Of a DNA stretch of 11,351 nucleotides, positions 6,701-11,351 are shown piece by piece. Source of the stretch: Scybalousia_A sp963588535 (GTDB taxonomy: Bacteria; Bacteroidota; Bacteroidia; Bacteroidales; P3); contig CAVAII010000132.1 of NCBI GenBank assembly GCA_963588535.1, forward strand, positions 1-11,351, written 5' to 3'. The notes beneath the pieces were generated by a model. It saw nothing but the letters and a program-made list of their open reading frames with translations. It had not been told where the DNA came from and did not search any database. Both the position numbers and the translations under genes were made by a program. Numbering within the stretch: position 1 is the first letter of the stretch; every line of letters starts with the position of its first letter.

Positions 6701-7873
6701 CAACTCAAAGGCGATTTAATAACTTTCCTTAAACAGCGTTTGGAAAAAGAATTCATTTCTCGTGCCGAAAGTCCTGATTTGTTTATTCGTACAACAAAAG
6801 ATTTAAACGAAGAAACACTTTTGGTTGGTTTTGCTCGCCGCTTTGCTACCTATAAACGTGCTAATCTATTGTTTACAGACCTAAAAAGATTAGAAAAGAT
6901 AGTTAATTTAGGAGTTAAATTTGTCTTTGCGGGCAAGGCTCACCCTGCCGATATTGCAGGTCAAGATCTAATAAAAAACATTATAAAAGTATCCAAGATG
7001 CCACAATTTGTTGGTAAAATACTTTTCGTTGAAAACTACGATATGTTTGTTTCTCAACACTTAATACGTGGTGTAGATGTTTGGCTGAATACTCCTACAC
7101 GTCCTTTGGAGGCAAGTGGTACCAGTGGCGAAAAGGCTGTTATGAACGGAGTTGTCAACTTCTCGGTTATGGACGGTTGGTGGGCAGAAGGTTACAGAGA
7201 AGATGCTGGCTGGGCTTTGAGTGAAAAACAGACCTACAAGGATACTAACGACCAAAACCTTTTAGATGCCGAAGTAATCTATTCTACCCTAGAAAACAAG
7301 ATATTACCTACTTATACGGAACGTAATAAAGAGGGCATCCCAGAGAAATGGGTTAGATATATCAAAAATACTATCCATAAGATCGCCCCTAACTTTACTA
7401 TGCAAAGACAGTTAAACGATTATTTCTCAAAATACTATAACCAAATGTTCGTTCGCACCAATACATTTGCTACGGATAATAACACCTCTGCAAAAGAGTA
7501 CGCAAGATGGAAACAAATGATGCGAAAGAATTGGAATACAATAGATTTGATAAGCGTACAAGTACCTGATAGCGACAATCATAAATTCAATATCAATGAT
7601 AATTTCAGAGCTCAAATCGTCTTGTCTACTGCCGAGATAGATCCTAAATATATTGGTATCGAGATGATTATAACTAACAAAGAGAATGGTACCGTACAAG
7701 ACTACAATCGTATAGAGCCTTTCAAACTAGTCTCTTACGAAAGTTATAAGGCTATTTATGAGATAGATATCCCTGTCTTATCGAGTGGAGTACACGATTA
7801 TGCTTTCCGTTTGTTTGCTCAACATCCGTTACTCTCTTCTCGTATGGACTTACCATTAGTAAAGTGGATTTAG
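3782..7873 (+). CDS. glgP: Glycogen synthase (GT3) fused to alpha-glucan phosphorylase (GT35)
   Basis: This single 1363-residue chain has two enzymes of glycogen turnover. Residues 1 to about 515 are a GT3 glycogen synthase of the fungal/animal type. Visible motifs are NKVGGI (16-21), FLIGPD (41-46), QFHEWMTGSG (156-165), TIFTTHATVLGR (178-189), GRYEFKNKGID (305-315), and the catalytic E-x7-E pair E405/E413 in YEPWGYTPMES. GT3 enzymes normally transfer glucose from UDP-glucose. After a short linker, residues from about 546 carry the DUF3417-type start of bacterial alpha-glucan phosphorylases (NLWWSWSYEALDLF, 561-574). Then come YFSMEFGIHD (638-647), FSGGLGMLAGDYL (652-664), HLNEGHSAF (801-809), THTPVPAGHD (841-850), FARRFATYKR (1017-1026), and EASGTSGEKAVMNG (1110-1123), where K1118 is the expected pyridoxal-phosphate lysine. 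Residues 1255-1363 form the beta-rich tail usual for this family. That half would release glucose-1-phosphate. The first Met after the linker is M560, inside DUF3417, so separate translation of the phosphorylase is unlikely. The gene stands alone. Confidence 0.93.
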   Translation: MNTANIVFETSWEVCNKVGGIHTVIMTKSNSFVKQFNGNYFLIGPDLGQDNNKNSEFVEDNEIFKTWKTYAKSKGIRMRIGHWNINSSPIVILVDFTQYFAQKNEIFAWYWEKFQVDSLTGGWDYIEPFLFGYAAAKVIENYYDFYSIVSDQIVAQFHEWMTGSGILYLKYHTPQIATIFTTHATVLGRCLAGNNIPLYSGLENINADNIAKNFNVVSKNSLEKISALNADAFTTVSELTNRECKHFFNKNVDFVTPNGFEGDFIPSNDQYPILRSKARKKILSIIESEFGYTLPEDSLFIINSGRYEFKNKGIDLFIKSMAKLNKQTNLPRKIVAVIAVPAGEINDMDPIVSTIKACGLDNKEGNDVTILFLPSYLDGNDGKVNIPYFDFLTAFDLSIFPSYYEPWGYTPMESMALGIPSITTTLTGFGLWVKDNIPNPNSALTIIERNDTNDDECIDNIATRCNQILTYSTDQLSVLHNDSVNIFKHVQWNELVQYYYKAYDLAITKALNRFDKYKDKKPLSLISNIHSTWGECPNWKKFLVKVTLPERLKPLQSLVMNLWWSWSYEALDLFYYIDREKFLQVSRSPIRLLMSLNKDDYERLLKDEKFLEKMDKVVAQFNNYLTERKVKNNAPIAYFSMEFGIHDILQIFSGGLGMLAGDYLKQASDDNRNIVGIGLLYRQGYFSQHITKDGVQESERNNQHFSLLPLRAERDEQGVWRKISINLPYRTVYAKIWRCDVGVTPLYLLDTDIDANNPEDRQITYQLYGGNNEMRLKQEILLGIGGIRLLKELNINAKLYHLNEGHSAFCSLERLNNYINVDKIDYFTALEKVRCSTLFTTHTPVPAGHDSFSEDLMRTYFSTFSQKLNLSWDDFMLLGRKSNNNREDKFSVSVLAINCSENINGVSRIHSRVSKQMFQYLYDGYFAKEINIGYVTNGVHQKTWAAKQWYLEDENYLNNIENISDERVWQIHQQLKGDLITFLKQRLEKEFISRAESPDLFIRTTKDLNEETLLVGFARRFATYKRANLLFTDLKRLEKIVNLGVKFVFAGKAHPADIAGQDLIKNIIKVSKMPQFVGKILFVENYDMFVSQHLIRGVDVWLNTPTRPLEASGTSGEKAVMNGVVNFSVMDGWWAEGYREDAGWALSEKQTYKDTNDQNLLDAEVIYSTLENKILPTYTERNKEGIPEKWVRYIKNTIHKIAPNFTMQRQLNDYFSKYYNQMFVRTNTFATDNNTSAKEYARWKQMMRKNWNTIDLISVQVPDSDNHKFNINDNFRAQIVLSTAEIDPKYIGIEMIITNKENGTVQDYNRIEPFKLVSYESYKAIYEIDIPVLSSGVHDYAFRLFAQHPLLSSRMDLPLVKWI

Positions 7874-7939
7874 TTAAATATATATGTAGATGTAAATATT
7901 AATGTTGGTGTAAATGTCAGCGTACATATTGGTATAAAA
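7874..7939 (+). repeat. Decayed hexanucleotide tandem repeat between convergent genes
   Basis: The gap between the fusion gene and the convergent metalloprotease gene consists of about nine diverged hexamers with the approximate pattern RTNNAT. GTAAAT recurs at 7892 and 7910, with GTAGAT, ATTAAT, GTTGGT, GTACAT and ATTGGT between them. Read in the frame of the fusion gene beyond its TAG stop, this gives an alternating Val/Ile-x peptide (VDVNINVGVNVSVHIGI) before the next stop at 7955-7957. No factor-independent terminator is visible. ATATGTA near 7882 and TACATAT near 7923 could pair across a long loop, but the stem is weak. Confidence 0.4.
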
Positions 7940-7942
7940 CAT

Positions 7943-8599
7943 CTATTTAACTAATAGTCTTATACTAAGTACAATAAACCAAAAGGCTACGGCAAAAAAC
8001 AATAACGACCAAAGGAAAGACGGTATCTTGGTTATTTGCTTTAATGATCTTGCGTCCGTCTTTGTTTTTGGAGATGAGAGAGTTATATATATCAAAGTTA
8101 TAATAGATAACAAGTTTTCTATCAATAAAATAATGGCGTAAATATATATTATGTTATTGTATATGGGAGAGAAAATAGGTACAAGAGCAAACACAAGGTT
8201 CAAAGCACAAAAACATATTGTCCAAACTCTTCCAAAGGAATTGCCAATAAAGAAAATAAGAGCCAAAGCAGATACTACAACAAAGACATAAAACGTTGTA
8301 GAAGTGATATTTGAAAGGGATAAATAGACCAACGCATACCCAACAACAGAGGGAATAATATAACCCGCCAATGAGATAAAAAACATACTCCTTTTATCTG
8401 TTATCTTAGTCGTACAAGACCCCGAGAAGTCTCTGTTAATCACTATTTTTTCTACCTTTTGTCGAAACAACTTTGCTACTATTGCGTGCGATAACTCGTG
8501 CGTTAGGGTATTAAACGTCCTAAACACCAAATCGACTGGCTTTAACCTTATTACAATAGCCACAATAACCAAACTTAGTATCAAAAACTCCTCACTCAT
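7943..8599 (-). CDS. M50B-like membrane zinc metalloprotease
   Basis: The protein has about 218 residues and is strongly hydrophobic. An HELSH motif within TLTHELSHAIVAKL fits the HExxH zinc site of the peptidase M50B-like family. The motif lies close to the N terminus after one membrane segment. Further hydrophobic segments follow at roughly 75-96, 103-120, 127-147, 150-174 and 196-218 (numbered from the GTG start). A short polar stretch with SGSCTTKI sits between the zinc site and the second membrane segment. M50B-like proteins are predicted intramembrane or membrane-bound proteases; the substrate is unknown. I could not find the NxxPxxxLDG motif that gives the third zinc ligand in classical site-2 proteases, so activity is unproven. 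The frame extends to a GTG at 8611. I prefer the ATG at 8599 because GTG starts are uncommon here and an AGAGGA lies about 14 bases before the ATG. The gene stands alone, convergent with the fusion gene. Confidence 0.75.
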   Translation of the reverse strand: MSEEFLILSLVIVAIVIRLKPVDLVFRTFNTLTHELSHAIVAKLFRQKVEKIVINRDFSGSCTTKITDKRSMFFISLAGYIIPSVVGYALVYLSLSNITSTTFYVFVVVSALALIFFIGNSFGRVWTICFCALNLVFALVPIFSPIYNNIIYIYAIILLIENLLSIITLIYITLSSPKTKTDARSLKQITKIPSFLWSLLFFAVAFWFIVLSIRLLVK

Positions 8600-8645
8600 A
8601 AATAAAGACACATCCTCTATATTATTTTCTAGTTGTATTAGGGTG

Positions 8646-8653
8646 CAAAGTTA
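8646..8653 (-). promoter_or_regulatory. -7 box for the metalloprotease gene
   Basis: On the minus strand this reads TAACTTTG followed by CA, a full match to TAnnTTTG. It is about 46 bases before the ATG at 8599 and 34 before the alternative GTG. No good TTTG is seen 19 bases further upstream. Confidence 0.4.
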
Positions 8654-8824
8654 ATCAAATTTCAAATACTAACGTCCTTGATACTTCGACTAATTTGAGA
8701 TAGAATGCCGTATTGACTAAAGTTTATAGAAAATCTAAGAGACTAATGATTAAAGAGTTCTTGTTTAAAATTACTCGCTACGAAATATCTTTAAATAGAG
8801 CAAGATTTGCAAAAAGTAAAGAAT

Positions 8825-8859
8825 TTTGTACTCTATTTGTAAAAGAATTTGTAATTTTG
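8825..8859 (+). promoter_or_regulatory. Promoter of the secreted repeat protein with phased TTTGTA repeats
   Basis: TAATTTTG at 8852-8859 is a full match to the Bacteroidetes -7 box, 47 bases before the ATG at 8907. TTTG at 8825-8828 could be the -33 box, although the 23-base spacing is longer than usual. TTTGTA occurs three times (8825, 8836, 8848), about one DNA turn apart, and an eight-base palindrome CAACGTTG follows at 8860-8867. These could be regulator sites, but that is inference. The rest of the intergenic stretch 8600-8906 holds the opposing metalloprotease promoter and no gene that I can see. Confidence 0.42.
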
Positions 8860-8906
8860 CAACGTTGTTAAGAAAACTACAACATAAGAATAATTAAGTA
8901 AAAGAA

Positions 8907-11078
8907 ATGAGATATATTGCTTTTTACATCACTATTATAGGCTTTCTGTTGTCCTTCTCTAACAAAACAATGGCAAAGCCGTTGGACTGCGATACTGTAT
9001 TTGGATATGGATCTACTGGTAGCGGTTATTGGGTTGATACCGATGGCGATAGCAATCCAGACACAGTTTATACTTATTCCGGTTGCTTTCATACCAAATG
9101 GACAAGAGATGATGGTTCGATAACCGATACTATCCTTGTCTTGAAATTTACTCCTGATGATGCAGGACCATTAGGTTGTAACCCAATGCTATGGTATAAC
9201 AACGCAGCCGTCCCTGATACTATCTTTATAAGTACCAAAACAGATACAACAATTAGTTTGGTTTCGCAGACAACTGACTTAGACACATACACTTGGACTG
9301 CATTAGACAAAACCAAACAAAGTCGTATAGGATCTGATACCTCTTCTTCTACCACCATCGTTGTACCTCCAAAAGACACAGCTGTATATGTCCTGACTAC
9401 TACCAAAATCTCACCCGAGGACTATCAAATGGTGTTTAACGGCAATTTCGAACAAGGCAACGTAGGTTTCAAAAGTGATTTCACATACAAAGAAAAGAAT
9501 GATGGAACATCCTCTGGATCTTTTGGTTGGGGAGTTTATGCTATTGGTGTAGCCCCTGACGCCAATGATCCTAAATACTATTGTGCAGGCGATTTTAATA
9601 GTTCGGGTTGGGCTCACTACCCAACAACAGGTTATCCATATCTATTCGCCGATGGTAAGCAAGTAGCAGGAGGACAAGCTTTTTACTCTACTACTTTCTC
9701 CGTTGAGACTAATCAAGAATATATCTTCCAAGCCAAGTTTGCTAATCTTAATAGCGGAGGCACTTTCACTAATCCGGGAACGGATTATGCAATTTTCCGT
9801 TTTTTTGTTAATGATCAGCCTGTAAGTGAATATGATACGCTTAAATCTACTTGGGGTGTATGGCAATCTCTTTACACTACCTTTAATACTGGTAACGATA
9901 CTCTTGCAACCGTTACGGTTAAGAACTTTGGTGTCTCTACCGACGGCAATGACTTTTGTTTGGACGATGTTTCTTTCCTAAAATATTGTAGCACATCGGA
10001 CACTATCGTTATTATTAATGATATGACCTTACGCACCAAAATAGATGCAGAAATATGCGATAATCAGCAATATACATTCCATGACAAAATACTTACAACC
10101 GAAGGTTATTACATAGACACTTTGCACACTTCGGCTAATATCGATAGTATCGTTACTTTGCATTTAGTAGTGCATCCTACTTGTGATACAACTATTTACG
10201 ATACTATTTGCGAAGATCAATCGTACGTTTTCAACAACCAAACCTATTACGCAAGTGGTGATTATACAGCCTCTTTGCAGACAATGGATTATGGCTGCGA
10301 TTCTATTGTGCATTTGCATTTAGTGGTTAATAATAAGTCGTATAAGAATATTACTGAGACGATTAAATCGTGGGAAGATTATTATTTTGAGGATTCTTTA
10401 ATTAGAGACGATGGTGTTTATACAACCACGTTGACTAATGTCGCAGGTTGCGACTCAATTATCACTCTTACACTCTCTTACGAAGACAAAGTTTATATTT
10501 CTGAATCTATTTGCGAAGGCGAAGAATTTGCTCTTGGCGACAAACTACTGACCACCACTGGCACATACGCCGACACTCTAACGGCACTAAACGGCAATGA
10601 CTCTATTGTTATGTTGTCTTTGAATGTCTATCCTGAATATAATGACACTATTACAGCCAAAATTGGTGTTGGACAAGTCTATGATAGAGAAGGTTTTTAC
10701 GAGGATGAGAAAGGTATCTACACGCAAGAAAACACCTCTATTCATGGTTGTGATTCCTCTACGGTATTAATCTTAGATGTTGATTCTCCGTTAAATATCT
10801 ACTTACCTAATGCTTTTACGCCTAATGTTGAGGACGGAAGTGAGAATAATGTCTTTCGTGTTATATCTGCCGAGGATAGTGTTGTTATAGAGAGTTTTAG
10901 AATCTACAATCGATGGGGCGGTATTATTTTCGAGACCACAGACATAACTGTCGGTTGGGACGGTACTTACAAAGGAGAGATTTGCAAAGAAGGCGTCTAT
11001 CTTTATGAAGTAATATATTCAAGAAAAGGCGAAGGCAAACAATACAACAAAACTGGCGAGGTATTCCTAATGAACTAA
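8907..11078 (+). CDS. Secreted multidomain repeat protein with type IX sorting domain (type B, CHU_C-like)
   Basis: The 723-residue protein starts with a signal peptide (hydrophobic residues 4-18, probable cleavage after A23). Residues 28-92 are rich in Asp, Thr and Gly, with DTDGDSNPDT resembling a calcium-binding loop. Residues 93-166 look like an Ig-type domain ending in a Thr/Ser/Pro-rich strand. Residues 174-358 resemble a galactose-binding-like jelly roll: it opens with FNGNFEQGNVGF and closes with FCLDDVSFLKY, as carbohydrate-binding modules of this fold often do. Residues 376-626 hold five repeats of about 50 residues with the signature IC(E/D)...G.Y...L....CDSI..L.L. Residues 629-723 match the gliding-motility-associated C-terminal domain: YLPNAFTPN (632-640), FRIYNRWGGIIFET (664-677), GWDGTYKGE (683-691) and GVYLYEV (696-702). 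This domain directs export by the type IX secretion system and display on, or release from, the cell surface. No catalytic motif is recognised; an adhesin or glycan-binding role is a guess. It has its own promoter and terminator. Confidence 0.88.
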   Translation: MRYIAFYITIIGFLLSFSNKTMAKPLDCDTVFGYGSTGSGYWVDTDGDSNPDTVYTYSGCFHTKWTRDDGSITDTILVLKFTPDDAGPLGCNPMLWYNNAAVPDTIFISTKTDTTISLVSQTTDLDTYTWTALDKTKQSRIGSDTSSSTTIVVPPKDTAVYVLTTTKISPEDYQMVFNGNFEQGNVGFKSDFTYKEKNDGTSSGSFGWGVYAIGVAPDANDPKYYCAGDFNSSGWAHYPTTGYPYLFADGKQVAGGQAFYSTTFSVETNQEYIFQAKFANLNSGGTFTNPGTDYAIFRFFVNDQPVSEYDTLKSTWGVWQSLYTTFNTGNDTLATVTVKNFGVSTDGNDFCLDDVSFLKYCSTSDTIVIINDMTLRTKIDAEICDNQQYTFHDKILTTEGYYIDTLHTSANIDSIVTLHLVVHPTCDTTIYDTICEDQSYVFNNQTYYASGDYTASLQTMDYGCDSIVHLHLVVNNKSYKNITETIKSWEDYYFEDSLIRDDGVYTTTLTNVAGCDSIITLTLSYEDKVYISESICEGEEFALGDKLLTTTGTYADTLTALNGNDSIVMLSLNVYPEYNDTITAKIGVGQVYDREGFYEDEKGIYTQENTSIHGCDSSTVLILDVDSPLNIYLPNAFTPNVEDGSENNVFRVISAEDSVVIESFRIYNRWGGIIFETTDITVGWDGTYKGEICKEGVYLYEVIYSRKGEGKQYNKTGEVFLMN
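10032..10784 (+). repeat. Five tandem about 50-residue protein repeats within the type IX cargo
   Basis: The repeats cover approximately residues 376-423, 428-474, 478-525, 529-574 and 578-626 of the secreted protein. Shared elements are a Cys in an (E/T/S)IC(E/D) turn, a GxY strand, and a C-D-S-I motif before a beta-strand with alternating leucines. They are diverged at the DNA level, so they are old rather than freshly duplicated. Such repeats are common in Bacteroidetes surface proteins and probably form beta-sandwich stalk domains. Confidence 0.7.
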
Positions 11079-11097
11079 TTTTTATAAAAGAATTAGT
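11074..11097 (+). terminator. Hairpin terminator after the secreted repeat protein
   Basis: ACTAATTTTT (11074-11083) pairs with AAGAATTAGT (11088-11097) around an ATAA loop, giving ten base pairs with one G-U. A pyrimidine-rich stretch (CTTTACTTCTCTTTTG) follows. The stem includes the stop codon of the preceding gene. A T-rich tail and compact loop support a factor-independent terminator, although the stem is AT-rich and so of modest strength. Confidence 0.5.
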
Positions 11098-11158
11098 CTT
11101 TACTTCTCTTTTGCTGAATTAGCGAAACATTGTTATTATTCAGTTACATCATTTTTTT

Positions 11159-11175
11159 AACATTTCAAAAATGTT
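11159..11175. other. Short inverted repeat in the gene-free tail
   Basis: AACATTT (11159-11165) and AAATGTT (11169-11175) form a seven-pair stem with a three-base loop, directly after a run of seven T (11152-11158). No U-run follows on the plus strand, so a terminator is uncertain. The tail 11079-11351 otherwise contains only the terminator and the repeats listed separately. I find no convincing gene in it. Confidence 0.3.
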
Positions 11176-11269
11176 CTATTTTCCCTATTGCCTATTTTTG
11201 AAAAGCATAGGTAACGTCTCCAAATACCCATTTTTCACCTCTGTAACTCATTGATTGATAATGTCCCCG

Positions 11270-11320
11270 TAAAGTGGCGTTTTATCAAAATAAATGGTCG
11301 TTTTATTCGGATAAATGGCC
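11270..11320. repeat. 21-base direct repeats at the right edge
   Basis: Positions 11278-11297 and 11299-11318 are direct repeats with a 21-base period and 16 of 20 matching bases, of the form CGTTTTAT....ATAAATGG. A third, partial element TAAAGTGGCG precedes them at 11270. Each full unit contains a small inverted repeat TTTAT/ATAAA. On the minus strand the 21-base period equals seven codons and encodes repeats of the type RPFILIK inside a 30-codon frame (11235-11327, ATG to TGA) that I do not call as a gene. The first unit shares TTATCAAAATAAA with the repeats at the left edge. Confidence 0.5.
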
Positions 11321-11351
11321 TAAACATTTTTTTCTTTCGGCAGAATATTTT

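Noticed and set aside
6389..6703. 104-codon minus-strand open frame inside the fusion gene
   Set aside because: It lies entirely opposite conserved phosphorylase codons, has no domain-like pattern and no promoter; it is a shadow of the real gene. The same holds for the other antisense frames within 4327-7699.
7871..7957. Stop-codon readthrough or TAG recoding extending the fusion protein
   Set aside because: The phosphorylase tail ends at LPLVKWI, as expected for its family, and no other gene here needs TAG recoding. The downstream alternating peptide is better explained by repeat DNA.
8599..8613. ATG at 8613 as start of the metalloprotease gene
   Set aside because: It is out of frame and reaches a stop within six codons; only GTG 8611 and ATG 8599 are in frame.
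8600..8906. tRNA or riboswitch in the roughly 300-base intergenic region
   Set aside because: I found no cloverleaf with a T-loop consensus and no long conserved stem set; the stretch is AT-rich and is explained by two divergent promoters.
9089..9406. 105-codon minus-strand open frame opposite the secreted protein gene
   Set aside because: It is antisense to a well-supported coding frame; the Thr/Ser/Asp-rich plus-strand codons tend to keep the opposite frame open. No start context or family resemblance was seen.
11270..11320. CRISPR array at the right edge
   Set aside because: The units are directly adjacent, imperfect and lack unique spacers of constant length; no cas gene is nearby.

Overview
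The window looks like chromosomal DNA from an AT-rich member of the Bacteroidetes, probably order Bacteroidales. Four things support this. One surface protein ends in a type IX secretion (gliding-motility-associated, type B) sorting domain. Several intergenic sites match the Bacteroidetes sigma factor consensus (-7 TAnnTTTG, -33 TTTG). A DUF4159 protein of the Bacteroidetes type is present. Glycogen metabolism uses a GT3 (eukaryote-like) synthase. I see no rRNA, tRNA, CRISPR array, transposase or phage gene.

Layout. Positions 1-233 are non-coding or an edge fragment, with three short AT-rich repeats. From 3594 down to 234 a minus-strand gene run reads, in transcription order: a predicted outer-membrane beta-barrel protein, rsmE (16S rRNA m3U1498 methyltransferase), a DUF4159 protein with a signal peptide, and dinB (DNA polymerase IV). 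Three of these genes sit within 6-7 bases of a neighbour; 111 bases separate rsmE from the DUF4159 gene. From 3595 to 3781 lies a divergent promoter region. From 3782 to 7873 is one very large plus-strand gene joining a GT3 glycogen synthase to a GT35 alpha-glucan phosphorylase. After a 69-base convergent gap carrying a decayed hexamer repeat, a minus-strand gene encodes an M50B-like membrane metalloprotease. A second divergent promoter region (about 300 bases) leads to a 723-residue secreted multidomain protein with five tandem repeats and a type IX sorting domain. It is followed by a hairpin terminator and a gene-free tail with 21-base repeats.

How the genes relate. The minus-strand run mixes envelope and housekeeping functions and looks like an operon by spacing rather than by shared pathway. 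The fusion gene holds the elongating and phosphorolytic enzymes of glycogen turnover in one chain and is the most notable item here. Its synthase half seems to lack the arginine cluster that makes eukaryotic GT3 enzymes respond to glucose-6-phosphate. The secreted protein needs a type IX secretion apparatus encoded elsewhere. The repeats at the two ends of the window resemble each other, lie in the same orientation, and may belong to a dispersed repeat family. No wholly new defence or mobile system is evident.
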